A stretch of 64,000 nt of DNA, taken from NCBI RefSeq assembly GCF_006575665.1, contig NZ_CP041253.1:4501001-4565000 (forward strand), given 5' to 3'. Source of the stretch: Echinicola soli. GTDB lineage: Bacteria > Bacteroidota > Bacteroidia > Cytophagales > Cyclobacteriaceae. The position numbers and the translations under genes were made by a program. Position 1 is the first letter of the stretch; every line of letters starts with the position of its first letter. The notes beneath the pieces were generated by a model. It saw only the letters and a program-made list of their open reading frames with translations, was not told the DNA's origin and searched no databases. Of this stretch, positions 1-9,661 are shown one piece after another.

Positions 1-585
1 CACAGCATAGCGAAAATCCTTAATGATAAACTGCCAAACCGATTCTACCGTATTCCGTGCAATGGTCGTATCCTGTAGCAGCGTTGTGTTATTGGTTATG
101 ATCGGCACAGGCCCCCAGTTTTGCACCAAGTAATAATATGCCAGCCCGCGCATAAACTTTCCTTCTGCTATGCCATGCCGCTTAATCCGGTCGGACACCT
201 CTTCTCCCGAATATTGTACCACATTATTGATAAGCGTATTGGATTGGCCTACGACATTGTAAAATGATCGCCAAGAGGCACCATTTTCCGGTGTTTCGCC
301 AGTGGTATTGAAGCGTACATTTTCCAGTTGATAGGAACCAGAAGTTAGGATTCCTCCACGGGCATCTCCGATCCCATGGGAAGCTTTGTCGTTATAGGAA
401 AACCATACAATATTATAAAGGGGTGCCGTTCCGGCCAATACCTGTTCGTCATTTTGATAAAAATTGGCATCCACGATTGCATCCAACGGCGGTCGCTCCA
501 AAAACTCTTCTCCACAGCTCCATAAGCCTACAGTGAGGGTCAGTCCACTCACCAGTACCATGGCTTTTTGAATATATTTTTTCAT
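1..585 (-). CDS. RagB/SusD-family outer-membrane lipoprotein (partial, 3' end outside window)
   Basis: Surface glycan-binding lipoprotein that pairs with the SusC transporter encoded just upstream. The frame is open from the ATG at 585 to the window edge, giving 195 residues of a family that is usually 450-600 long. The N-terminus is a lipoprotein signal with Cys24 in a GLWSCGEEF context. The next part resembles the SusD N-terminal TPR-like region: a run on choosing and placing rows of helices (LYNIVWF, GMAEGKFMRGLAYYYLVQ-like region). Its start lies 19 bp after the SusC stop, so the two are co-transcribed. Family assignment rests on this N-terminal pattern plus the SusC neighbour. The substrate cannot be told from the sequence. 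Confidence 0.88.
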   Translation of the reverse strand, partial: MKKYIQKAMVLVSGLTLTVGLWSCGEEFLERPPLDAIVDANFYQNDEQVLAGTAPLYNIVWFSYNDKASHGIGDARGGILTSGSYQLENVRFNTTGETPENGASWRSFYNVVGQSNTLINNVVQYSGEEVSDRIKRHGIAEGKFMRGLAYYYLVQNWGPVPIITNNTTLLQDTTIARNTVESVWQFIIKDFRYAV

Positions 586-604
586 GACTGTTCTCATTTT
601 TAAA

Positions 605-3600
605 TTAGAAATCTATGCCCAAGCTGAAATTGTACATTCTCGTAGATGGATACCTTCCGTAGTCCACACCGATCAGCTGCTTATCGGCCTCCACATTATT
701 GCCGACATAAGCACCTACTTCAGGATCATAACCTTTGTACTTGGTCCATGTCGCCAGGTTTTGTACGCCAAATGACAGGCGTGCTCCGCGGATGACATTT
801 TGCCATCCCAGGAGCTCTTCATCAAATTCATAGCTTAGGTTGATATTCTTAAGCCTTACATAGGAACCATCTTCCACAAACTTGTCACTGATCCTGGTTC
901 CATTTCCGTTTGGATCCGTTACGGTGATCCGTGGAATATCCGTTTCCGGATTGGCCAAATAAGGATTTCCTTCACCGTCCATTTCCACTTTTGCATAATC
1001 AAAGGTCTCCACCAGCAGGTTTCTGCCCAGGTTGATATTATTGGGATTGGTGTTGTAGAAGCGTGAGTAGTTAAACACATCCGCTCCGAGCGCACCCAGC
1101 AGCAAAATATCCAATTTGAACCCTTTATACTCAAAGGTCTGCGTGGTACCAAAAGTAAACTTAGGCCAGGGATTACCGATAAAAGTCTGATCCCGCTCGT
1201 CAATGATATTATCTCCATTGAGGTCTTTATATTTGATATCACCGACCCAGATGTCATCTTCCCCAATGGGAAGCCTTTCACCGTTATTATCTGCAGGTAT
1301 AGCACTGCCTTCGATGTCTTCGACCGATTGGAAAATCCCATCATACTGATAGCCATAAAACAACCAAGGAGATTGGCCAATGACCGCCCGTTGGGTGAAG
1401 TCATTCATGTACCAAGCGGTCCGGTCAATAAAGGCAGACTCAGAATAAAACTCTGTCACTTCTGTCTTGAAGCCGGAAAAATTAAAATTGGAACTCCATC
1501 TGAATGAGGTGGCCCTGTTATCGATATTGATGGTATTGACCGTAAAGGCATAACCTTGGTTTTCCAGTGCTCCGATGTTCACCGTCGGTGTACCGATACT
1601 TCCTTCTCCTTCTGTACCCATATACCAAGGAAGTGGATTGGGCAGCAGCAGGTTATCGGTGATTTTCTTATAAAAATCACCTTCTACCTGCACCCGGTTG
1701 TTGAACATGTTCAGGTTAAAGCCCACATTGTAGGTCTGGGTTTCTTCCCAGGCCAACTCTGGGTTACCGTATCGTGTCACCAAAAATCCACCGCCCCAAG
1801 GAGTAGGGACGCTCGGAGAACTGAGTGGTGCATAGATGGCATTGGCACTTCCCTGATTACCGGTAAGTCCAGTTTCAACACGAATTTTCAACTCATCCAC
1901 CGCGGCCATTCCAGCCATAAAATCTTCTTCTGACATTCTCCATGCCGCCGAAACAGAAGGAAAATACCCCCACCGGTTTTCAGGGCCAAAGTTCGCTGAT
2001 CCATCAGCACGTAAGGCTGCCAATACGATGTACTTGTCATCATACGTGTAATTGATTCTTCCCAGGTAGGATTCCATGGCCCATTGGTTTTTGTTGCCAC
2101 CATTGGTAGCTCCTTGTGAGGAACCCAGCCCCAAAACCGGGAGATCATTGGAAGTGAAATTTTGCCTTGATCCTTCTATCGACTCCCAACTGGACTCTTG
2201 TGCCTCATGGGTAAACATCACGGTTAAATCATGTTTGTCGGCAAATGTCTTATTATAGGTCAAGGTTTGTGACCAGTTCCAGTAGAAACTGTTTTCGGCT
2301 TTGCTGGTCAGCTCATTCACATCATTGGTCACAGAACCCAGGGTATATGTAGGTCTCCAAAAATGCCCATTGGCATAGTTGATATTGCCGTTCAGCTGGG
2401 TGGTAAATTTCAGTCCTTCCATAATGTCAATTCCTACGTTCAGTCCCCCCAGTGCCTGTCTTCGCTTGTAGGTTCTGTCCAGCAAATTGGCCAGGGCGAT
2501 GGGGTTTGGAGGGGTGAATTGCAAGCTGCTTCCATTCAGCGCATCCGCTCCGCCCCAGCTTCCGTCAGGGTTTTGAACTGGAATATTGGGAGCCATCTGT
2601 ATGGCATAATTAATCACATCACTACTTCCGGTGGCGAGCTGTTCATCCGTTTCATTCAATGCCAGGTTCACCCCGATGCTCAGCCAATCCCGGACTTCGT
2701 TATCCAAGTTAAGCCTGATGGAATACCGCTCAAATCCAGAACCAATGGCCACTCCGTCTTGGTTAAAATACTCACCGGACAAGTAGTATTTGGTGCTTTC
2801 ATTACCACCGCTAAGGCTCAGGGAATGCTTGTTCAGCGCGGCTGTTTTGTAAAGGGCATCCTGCCAATCTGTTCCTTCACCCAGTAAGGATGGGTCCAAA
2901 AATGCTGCCGGTGGATCCCCCCCCGTCAGGTCACGAATGGTATTGGTCATCTCCGCATATTGTCGCAGGTTCATGACAGCCAGGTTATCTGGCTTGTCCT
3001 GCAAGCTGTACAAATACGAATAATTGATATTGGTCTGCCCCTCTTTTCCTCTTTTGGTCGTGATCAGCACCACACCATTGGTACCACGAGAACCATAAAT
3101 GGCGGTAGCCGAAGGTCCTTGAAGGATCTCCATGGATTCGATATCACTGGGATTCAAGCCCGCCAAAGGGTTGGTACCGGAAGTAGGGCCGTAGGTGACC
3201 GTGTTTGGTTGGATCTGCACGCCGTCGATGACATAAAGTGGTTCGTTTGTGCCTCCTATGGAATTGATACCCCGGATATTCACTGAAAGACCACCTCCGG
3301 GCGCACCGGTGTTCTTGGTTACGTACACTCCTGCTGCGCGGCCTTGGATAGCCTGCTCGATGGTGGTGTTCACCGTTTTCTCAATATCATCGGAGGTTAC
3401 TGTCACGTGGGCGCTGGACATGTCTGATTTTTTCATGGTTCCGTAACCGACCACTACAAACTCCTCCAAGTTGGAGATATCTTCTTCCAGTTGGATATTG
3501 ATGACACTTTGATTGCCGACGGCCACTTCCTGCTGCTTGTAGCCTATAAAGCTATAGACCAGCACATCATCTGAAGAAGCCGTAATATTGTAATTTCCTT

Positions 3601-3763
3601 CCAGGTCCGTTGTTACCCCTTTGGTGGTGCCTTTAATGATAATGCTGACTCCGGGGATGGCTTCCCCATCTGAGTCGGCACTTACCTTTCCCGTCACCGT
3701 GACCTGGGCATAGGTGATTCCTGCGATCAGCAGCAGAAACCCTAAGAGTAAGCATTTTTTCAT
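605..3763 (-). CDS. SusC/RagA-family TonB-linked outer-membrane transporter
   Basis: Outer-membrane, TonB-driven importer of oligosaccharides. The 1052 residues fit the family. Residues 1-20 form a signal peptide ending in TYAQ. A carboxypeptidase-regulatory-like beta-sandwich follows (about 21-95, with GVSIIIKGTTKG and DLEGNYNI). Next comes the TonB-box/plug with the typical EEFVVVGYGTMKKSD segment and the plug motif LYVIDGVQI, then a beta-barrel ending in an aromatic residue (SLGIDF). There is no STN domain, so this receptor is not expected to signal to an anti-sigma factor. That fits control by the neighbouring HTCS instead. The gene is first in a susCD pair, and a terminator-like hairpin lies 38 nt before its start. 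Confidence 0.95.
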   Translation of the reverse strand: MKKCLLLGFLLLIAGITYAQVTVTGKVSADSDGEAIPGVSIIIKGTTKGVTTDLEGNYNITASSDDVLVYSFIGYKQQEVAVGNQSVINIQLEEDISNLEEFVVVGYGTMKKSDMSSAHVTVTSDDIEKTVNTTIEQAIQGRAAGVYVTKNTGAPGGGLSVNIRGINSIGGTNEPLYVIDGVQIQPNTVTYGPTSGTNPLAGLNPSDIESMEILQGPSATAIYGSRGTNGVVLITTKRGKEGQTNINYSYLYSLQDKPDNLAVMNLRQYAEMTNTIRDLTGGDPPAAFLDPSLLGEGTDWQDALYKTAALNKHSLSLSGGNESTKYYLSGEYFNQDGVAIGSGFERYSIRLNLDNEVRDWLSIGVNLALNETDEQLATGSSDVINYAIQMAPNIPVQNPDGSWGGADALNGSSLQFTPPNPIALANLLDRTYKRRQALGGLNVGIDIMEGLKFTTQLNGNINYANGHFWRPTYTLGSVTNDVNELTSKAENSFYWNWSQTLTYNKTFADKHDLTVMFTHEAQESSWESIEGSRQNFTSNDLPVLGLGSSQGATNGGNKNQWAMESYLGRINYTYDDKYIVLAALRADGSANFGPENRWGYFPSVSAAWRMSEEDFMAGMAAVDELKIRVETGLTGNQGSANAIYAPLSSPSVPTPWGGGFLVTRYGNPELAWEETQTYNVGFNLNMFNNRVQVEGDFYKKITDNLLLPNPLPWYMGTEGEGSIGTPTVNIGALENQGYAFTVNTINIDNRATSFRWSSNFNFSGFKTEVTEFYSESAFIDRTAWYMNDFTQRAVIGQSPWLFYGYQYDGIFQSVEDIEGSAIPADNNGERLPIGEDDIWVGDIKYKDLNGDNIIDERDQTFIGNPWPKFTFGTTQTFEYKGFKLDILLLGALGADVFNYSRFYNTNPNNINLGRNLLVETFDYAKVEMDGEGNPYLANPETDIPRITVTDPNGNGTRISDKFVEDGSYVRLKNINLSYEFDEELLGWQNVIRGARLSFGVQNLATWTKYKGYDPEVGAYVGNNVEADKQLIGVDYGRYPSTRMYNFSLGIDF

Positions 3764-3796
3764 AGTTATTGAGGTTTATTTATTAGGTAAATAGAT

Positions 3797-3841
3797 GAAA
3801 AAAGGCTTTCCCAACAGCCAAAAACTTATGGGAAGCCTTTC
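3797..3841 (-). terminator. terminator-like hairpin just upstream of susC
   Basis: An imperfect inverted repeat (AAAGGCTTTCCC at about 3801-3812, GGGAAGCCTTT at about 3830-3840) is flanked by an A-run at about 3798-3803. Read on the minus strand it is a stem followed by CCTTTTTT, the form of an intrinsic terminator. It lies only about 38 nt before the SusC start codon, more than 600 bp after the HTCS stop. It could end read-through from the right or act inside the susC leader. Confidence 0.5.
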
Positions 3842-3858
3842 CCAACAGGTTTAGGCGT

Positions 3859-4011
3859 AGGATAGCAATAGGCTGTCGTTACGGCGTAATTGGCCTGGCA
3901 AAAGCTGCCAATAGCAAGAATGTGGTATCCAAGGTAGTGGATAAACCAACAACCTTAAAAGGTGAGTACAATCCTCAAGAAACCAAGGAAGATCTCTTTG
4001 CTTCAAAGTAG
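3859..4011 (+). pseudogene. possible 3' remnant of a protein gene
   Basis: A plus-strand frame of 51 codons without a start runs to a TAG at 4009-4011. Its translation has protein-like composition: a hydrophobic Gly/Ala stretch (GVIGLAKAAN), then a charged tail (KGEYNPQETKEDLFASK). The tail looks like the C-terminus of a real enzyme, but I do not recognise the family. It has no upstream partner and sits alone in a 715-bp gap. A chance open frame cannot be excluded. Confidence 0.3.
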
Positions 4012-4478
4012 TAAATATGTCTGTCATTGTGGGTTTAGGTTAATTTCCTAATCTAATGTAGGCCTAAACAAAAAATTAAAGGGCTATGAAATGTTTATTT
4101 GAAGGGGCACAAATGTTAACAAGCGGTTTAATGGCCTTATAGTCCGTTAAAAGCTACGTTTTATCATTTCCGTGAGCGGAAAAAAATCAATATCCTCCTG
4201 TATTTTGCCAATAATCACTGTCAAGCTCCAGCATTGGTGAACACTAAACCGGGATCAAGCAATATTATGGTTCTATATGGAAAAAGAAAATCAATGCATA
4301 AGTTCTATCTATCTTTATCAGCACATGAATGTTATAAACCACAGGACCTGTCCCGATACTCGGGATAAAAAGGGTGAAGCAGGTTTAAGTTTGTAAAAGA
4401 AGGATACATCTGAGTTTGTGCCCATCCGTAGCTACATTGAAACTATTCCTGTTCACCATTACCCGATCGATCTAAAAA
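4012..4478. other. gene-free stretch between HTCS and susC
   Basis: No convincing ORF on either strand. It contains AT-rich sequence around 4060-4100 and a short palindrome near 4350-4368 (TCCCGATACTCGGGA). Forms of this palindrome recur in other intergenic regions of the window (for example around 22420-22435 and 34640). The susC promoter is expected in or just left of this region, but no exact TAnnTTTG match on the minus strand was found. Confidence 0.5.
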
Positions 4479-7400
4479 TCATCCACTTCTATGTGCTGCT
4501 TCCACTTTTTGTTGTGCATACACCGAAGGCAATACCTGATATTCCGCTTTAAAGTGCTTGGTAAAATACTTGGCATTGTTATATCCTACTTGGTAAGCAA
4601 CTTCCGCCACGGTAAGCTGGCTCTCACCCAGCAATTGAGTGGCCCTTTCCAAGCGGATCATGCGGATAAACTCCAGGGGCTTTTTACCTGTCAGGGAAGT
4701 AAGCTTTTTGTAAAGATGCACCCGGCTCATGGCCAGTTCTCCACTGAGCATTTCTACCGAAAGCTCCGGATTGTCCATATTGTCCTCCACCACTTTTACC
4801 GCCTTTTGGATCAACCTGTCATCGAGTGATTCAAGTTTTACCTCACTGGTGATGACCCCTATTCGCTTCTTGAACCGCTCCTGTAACAAACTCCGTTCGT
4901 TCAGCAAGTTTCTTATCCGAAGCAATAAAAGCTCCACATTAAAAGGTTTGGTAATGTAATGATTGGCACCACTGTCCAATCCTTCCAGTTGTTTCTCTTC
5001 GGAAGATTTGGCTGTCAAGAGAATCACTGGAATATGAGAGGTACGAAGGTCTTTTTTCAGCATTTGGCAGAGCTCCACACCATTCATTTTTGGCATCATC
5101 ACATCACTGATCACCATATCGGGGATAAACTCAAAAGCCATTTCCCTTCCTTCCTCCCCGTTCAATGCTGTCATCACTTTATAATCCTCCACCAAGCAGG
5201 ATTTTAGGTAATGCACAAAATCCTCATTATCCTCTACCAGTAACAGGGTCTTTTTCTCGGATTGATCTATCCCTGAAATTTCTTCTTCATCGCTTTCTTC
5301 CATCACTTGATCCACATGCTCTATTTCCTCCACGGGCAATGTCACGGTAAAAGTGCTGCCCCTTCCCAAGTCACTTTCCAACAGTACTTCTCCATGATGC
5401 AGCCGTGCAAATTCCTGCACAATGGATAAACCAATGCCACTTCCCTGGTTAAGGCTATCACTGTTTTCCTCACCTACATAATAGCGCTCAAAAATTCGCT
5501 TTTGGTCCTCCTTACCTATGCCTACGCCAGTATCCTGAACACTGATTGAAAGGATTCCTTTTTCATCTGATGGATTTAACCTTTCATAGTTCACCACCAC
5601 TTGGATCTCGCCTCCCCTGTAAGTAAACTTAAATGCATTGGAAAGTAGGTTGAAAAGCATTTTCTCCAATTTATCTACATCGAAATGTGTAAATAACCGA
5701 TGTTTATTGGACTTAAACTGCAATGCAATATTTTTCTTTTCTGAGAGGTCTTCAAACGATTGGGTAGTTTCGCGTAGAAAACCCACAATATCTCCTTCCA
5801 CAGGAGAAAAATCAATGCCCTCGCTTTCGATTTTTCGAATGTCAAGCAGTTGGTTGATCAGGTTCATCAGCCGCTTGGCATTTCGCTGAATGGTGAGGTA
5901 TTGGTTTCGGTTATGGAGTGCATTGGAAGTCTTTAGCAATTTTTCCACTGGTGCCAAAATCAAGGTCAAAGGTGTCCTGAATTCATGGCTGACATTGGTG
6001 AAAAACTTGGTTTTCATTTTATCCAGCTCCTTCATCCGTCTTGCCTCTTCCCTGTCTTGGGCGATTTGGAGGCGGTCTTTTTCCCTGGCGATGATTTCAC
6101 GCTGAATCGCCACTACGATCAAGGCCACAATGATAAAGTACACCAAAAATGCCAATGGCGTTTTCCAAAAGGGCGCCAACACCTCTATATCCAGCATCTG
6201 GGCTTTTTCGCTCCATACACCATCATTATTGGCAGCTTTCACCTTAAACGTATAATTGCCCGGATCCAAGTTGGTATAGGTGGCCTTGGTGACACCGTCT
6301 TCCACATCCACCCAATCACTATCAAAGCCTTCCAACATGTATTGATAATGGTTTTTGTCAGAATGGATAAAGTTCAGTGCAGCAAATTCAACGGCAAAAA
6401 CATTTTCATTATGCTTCAGCACCAACTTATCGGTTTGGTTGATATTTTGATCCAGTAATACCCTGCCCGCTATTTTTTCCCCAATCTTCACAGACTTGTT
6501 AAACAATTGAAAATCCGTCAAAACGGTTTTGGGACTTTCCTCATTCATTCGCATCTTATCGGGGAAAAAGATATTGTAGCCATTCGGTCCACCAAAGACC
6601 AATTCGCCTTTTGAGGTTTTCAGTGCTGAATTTTCATTGAAAGAATTTCCTTGGAGCCCATCGCCAACACTGAAATTACGAAAAGCCAGTGATAGGGTAT
6701 CCGTTGTCCTGTCCACATTAACATGGCTCAACCCATTGGTAGTGCTTAACCATAAATTATGGTGATCATCTTCCAGGATATTTACCACATGGTCAGAAGG
6801 AAGGCCATCTGTGTGGTTAAAATTATGGAATACACCATTTTCCGGATCAAAGTACCCCAGTCCTTGAGTAGTAGCCACCCACATAATGCCACTATTATCC
6901 CTGAAAATGTCCATGATATTATTGCCCACTACCGACGCCGAATTACCAAGCTCGTGCCCATGGTAAGTGGCAAAACCACTCTTTAGGTTGATAACATCGA
7001 TCCCATTGCCACCACCTATCCAGAGGTTTCCTGCAGCATCCTCCTCCAACGAAGAAATATAATCACAGTGCATAGGAAACCGGCCCTCAGGACCGATAAA
7101 ATGGACAAAACCATCCGTTTCCGGGTCATAAAGGTCAAGACCGCTGCGCAAAGTTCCTGCCCAAACATTCCCTTCCCTGTCCTCAAAAAGCTCCCATACA
7201 CTTTCACCTGATAGACTTTGGGGATCATTGGGATCAGGCTGGTAATTCCTAAAGCGCTGACCGTCAAAACGGCTAAGTCCCTTTAAATAAGTAGCAATCC
7301 ACAGCTCCCCGTTTTTGTCCATCATCAGGTCCACGATGATGTCTCCTGGCAAGCTGTTTTTTTCGCCTTCTTGATGCTTAAACTCCGTATATCGCTGCCT

Positions 7401-8609
7401 CTTCCGGTCAAAATATAATAGGCCGTTGCCATTGGTACCAATATAAAAATTGCCTTTTTCATCCTCCACGAAGCAGTTGATATCATTGTAAGGAAGGGAC
7501 TGCTTGGCCGTCAGCATGTGCTTGACATGGGGAAAACGGATCAGTTTCTCGTTATACAGATTGAGGCCATTTTTGAAAGTGCCTACCCAAATGATACCTG
7601 AACGATCCTTCATAAGTGCATACACACTGTTATGTGCCAAGCTGTGGGGATTTTCTGGATCATGTTGGAGATACCTCACCGTCATATCAGTCTTATTTAG
7701 GACATTGATACCTCCATGATCTGTGCCGATCCAGATTTCGTTCTTTTTGTTTTCTACTATTCCCCTTACTTGATTATTGTTCAGTTTTGTCTTTTCGGAG
7801 TTGGTATGAAGGTGATGTAGCCGATCAGCATAACTGTCAAAATAAAAAAGTCCCTCGCCATTTTCATACAAATAGATCCAAGCATCATCATCACTGTCGA
7901 TAAAAATCTGAAAATCATCTGTGAAGTTAACATTGGTGTCTGCAAAAAGCTCAATTCTTCGCTTTACTTCTAAGGAATTGGCTTCAAGAATATCCACCGC
8001 TCCATTGGAATAGACCAGCCAATATTCACCATTGGAATTTTCCGCAACAGCCGAAACATAATTATAACTGATAGAAGAGAGGTCGTTGCTTTGGTGTTTA
8101 AGGTAAATGGTTTCTTTAGAAGCAGGATCATAAATGCTGATTCCCTGATTGGGATGCCCAAACCAATATCGCCCCAAGTCATCTTCATATACTAAATGAA
8201 CCGCAGTACTTTCAAGGCCATACCGCTTGGCATACCGCAAAAGGGAAGTACTAAAAGTCTCTGTAGAGGCATCATAAACCTCCATAACGTTGTTTCGGTT
8301 AAGTAACCAAAGCTCGCCTTCCGGGCCGGACATGATTTTCCGAACACTGTTTTCCGATAAGGATGTGGTGTCATTGGGACGGTTTCTGAACACCTTAAAT
8401 TCTTCACCATCATAGCGGTTAAGTCCAGAGTTGGTCGCCATCCAAATATAACCAAGCTCATCCTGGTGAATATCTGTAACGCTGTTATTGGACAGGCCAT
8501 CTTCCACGGTAATGGCACCAAAAAGGTAATTACCCTCCTGCGCATAGGCACTGGAAAGCCCTATCAGCAACAAATAAATATAAAGCAAGTTTGCACAAAA
8601 AAGATTCAT
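4479..8609 (-). CDS. hybrid two-component system sensor/regulator (HTCS)
   Basis: One-protein signalling system that senses an oligosaccharide in the periplasm and activates the adjacent PUL. The ATG at 8609 is preferred over an in-frame TTG at 8639 because it begins a clean signal peptide ending in AYAQ. Residue numbers below count from the TTG. Domains in order: Reg_prop beta-propeller repeats (to about 740), Y_Y_Y domain (about 760-820), one membrane helix (about 822-846), HisKA with SHEFRTP (phospho-His near 883), HATPase_c (GSGIGLS), receiver domain with ISDVMMPKMNG (Asp near 1178), and a C-terminal AraC-type helix-turn-helix (about 1285-1380). The architecture is complete. It is encoded upstream of the susCD pair on the same strand, as is usual for PUL regulators. 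Confidence 0.96.
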   Translation of the reverse strand: MNLFCANLLYIYLLLIGLSSAYAQEGNYLFGAITVEDGLSNNSVTDIHQDELGYIWMATNSGLNRYDGEEFKVFRNRPNDTTSLSENSVRKIMSGPEGELWLLNRNNVMEVYDASTETFSTSLLRYAKRYGLESTAVHLVYEDDLGRYWFGHPNQGISIYDPASKETIYLKHQSNDLSSISYNYVSAVAENSNGEYWLVYSNGAVDILEANSLEVKRRIELFADTNVNFTDDFQIFIDSDDDAWIYLYENGEGLFYFDSYADRLHHLHTNSEKTKLNNNQVRGIVENKKNEIWIGTDHGGINVLNKTDMTVRYLQHDPENPHSLAHNSVYALMKDRSGIIWVGTFKNGLNLYNEKLIRFPHVKHMLTAKQSLPYNDINCFVEDEKGNFYIGTNGNGLLYFDRKRQRYTEFKHQEGEKNSLPGDIIVDLMMDKNGELWIATYLKGLSRFDGQRFRNYQPDPNDPQSLSGESVWELFEDREGNVWAGTLRSGLDLYDPETDGFVHFIGPEGRFPMHCDYISSLEEDAAGNLWIGGGNGIDVINLKSGFATYHGHELGNSASVVGNNIMDIFRDNSGIMWVATTQGLGYFDPENGVFHNFNHTDGLPSDHVVNILEDDHHNLWLSTTNGLSHVNVDRTTDTLSLAFRNFSVGDGLQGNSFNENSALKTSKGELVFGGPNGYNIFFPDKMRMNEESPKTVLTDFQLFNKSVKIGEKIAGRVLLDQNINQTDKLVLKHNENVFAVEFAALNFIHSDKNHYQYMLEGFDSDWVDVEDGVTKATYTNLDPGNYTFKVKAANNDGVWSEKAQMLDIEVLAPFWKTPLAFLVYFIIVALIVVAIQREIIAREKDRLQIAQDREEARRMKELDKMKTKFFTNVSHEFRTPLTLILAPVEKLLKTSNALHNRNQYLTIQRNAKRLMNLINQLLDIRKIESEGIDFSPVEGDIVGFLRETTQSFEDLSEKKNIALQFKSNKHRLFTHFDVDKLEKMLFNLLSNAFKFTYRGGEIQVVVNYERLNPSDEKGILSISVQDTGVGIGKEDQKRIFERYYVGEENSDSLNQGSGIGLSIVQEFARLHHGEVLLESDLGRGSTFTVTLPVEEIEHVDQVMEESDEEEISGIDQSEKKTLLLVEDNEDFVHYLKSCLVEDYKVMTALNGEEGREMAFEFIPDMVISDVMMPKMNGVELCQMLKKDLRTSHIPVILLTAKSSEEKQLEGLDSGANHYITKPFNVELLLLRIRNLLNERSLLQERFKKRIGVITSEVKLESLDDRLIQKAVKVVEDNMDNPELSVEMLSGELAMSRVHLYKKLTSLTGKKPLEFIRMIRLERATQLLGESQLTVAEVAYQVGYNNAKYFTKHFKAEYQVLPSVYAQQKVEAAHRSG

Positions 8610-8639
8610 CTGGCTATTGGGGTCATTGGGTCTTCCCAA

Positions 8640-9280
8640 TATAGCGTAAACTTTACGTCAAATCAACTAATTTGATGGGGCTTAAAGAACAAGTTAAATT
8701 ATTTCGTTCTGATTTCATGGATTTTCACAGGTAACATTTCACGACTTCCGCAGGGAGTGGTGACTTCAATAGTCCCTTATGAATGCTACGTTCCGTAGGA
8801 ACATAAATGATCTCGGCTCTATATGGATTATAGTGGGTAAAGATAAGAGGCCAGTTATTTTACAGTTGATTCATGATTCTTTCAAGGAAGAGTTTTCTGT
8901 GCTGCCTTTAGGTATTTGAATTTAAAAAATCAAAGAAGAGGGACGGAAAAGGCGCAGTATTACCTGTCAATTGTTTGACTAGATGGAAGGACTGAGCTGG
9001 GCTTTCAGCCTGCGTTGGAGGAATGTTTTTGAGCTTATGCCCCCAAGGCAAGACCTCGGGTTAATGTAAGGAAGGCTTTAAGCCTTAATGACTACAAACT
9101 ATTTTTCTGATAACAGAACTCATTAACAGGGGATTGGGTGAGGACTTAACCATTCCGTCCAAGGATCAATCCTTGGACGATGAAAACACGGCTAGATTTG
9201 CAACCTCAAAGGGACTGATTTTTTAAATGTGCTTGCCCTGTTAAAACCAATCCCTATTGCGACTTCCCAATAAAAACCCC
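8640..9280. other. gene-free stretch with two palindromes
   Basis: Divergent intergenic region between the HTCS and the B12 locus. No coding frame is convincing. It holds a short palindrome AAGGCTTTAAGCCTT (9072-9086) and a perfect 11-bp inverted repeat at 9156-9179 (CGTCCAAGGAT, 2-nt loop, complement). Neither has a T-tract, so they look more like repetitive extragenic hairpins than terminators. Confidence 0.55.
9156..9179. repeat. perfect 11-bp inverted repeat
   Basis: CGTCCAAGGAT, spacer CA, then ATCCTTGGACG. It lies about 100 bp upstream of the proposed riboswitch promoter. It could be an operator or a dispersed hairpin element. Nothing in the sequence decides between these. Confidence 0.55.
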
Positions 9281-9288
9281 TATCTTTG
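9257..9288 (+). promoter_or_regulatory. Bacteroidota-type promoter for the B12 locus
   Basis: TATCTTTG at 9281-9288 matches the Bacteroidota -7 consensus TAnnTTTG exactly. A TTG at 9257-9259 lies 21 bp upstream, as expected for the -33 element. The start of transcription would fall just before the riboswitch at about 9295. Confidence 0.7.
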
Positions 9289-9294
9289 CGCCAG

Positions 9295-9470
9295 TTTTTG
9301 GCACCTATTCGCCCTAAAAGGGGAATGGTTTAATAGGGAATCCGGTGAAAACCCGGAACTGTACCCGCAGCTGTAAGCTCCCAAAAGCAACTGGTAACCA
9401 AGCCACTGTCCACCAAATCGGATGGGAAGGCACCAGGTGTGGAGCGAGTCAGAAGACCTGCCATCAACTG
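9295..9470 (+). ncRNA. cobalamin riboswitch
   Basis: Leader RNA that binds adenosylcobalamin and represses the downstream genes. The conserved core is visible: GGGAATCCGGTGAAAACCCG and then AACTGTACCCGCAGCTGTAAG (about 9337-9376), the AAGCCACTG element (about 9400-9408), and the 3' B12-box GAGTCAGAAGACCTGCC (9446-9462). It is followed by the BtuB-like receptor gene 190 bp downstream. Class-defining motifs are clear. The exact 3' limit of the expression platform is not resolved. Confidence 0.95.
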
Positions 9471-9661
9471 CTACATTCAGAGCTTTCGGGTGAAAGGCTA
9501 TGAAACTTCAAGGGTTCCCATCGATGATGAGGCCTTTAGAGGTTCCATGTGGGCAATGAATTCAATCATTGCGTTCATGAAAATATCCTTAGCGCTGAGG
9601 ATATTTTTACAGTTTTACCAGAAAGTTCATAGTGTCCAATTATTAACACATTAAACACGCT

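Noticed and set aside
2960-3286. Long antisense ORFs inside susC, HTCS and other large genes
   Set aside because: They arise from codon bias of the real genes on the other strand and show no domains.
9439-9654. 71-aa plus-strand ORF after the riboswitch
   Set aside because: It starts inside the B12-box of the riboswitch and has no protein-like pattern.
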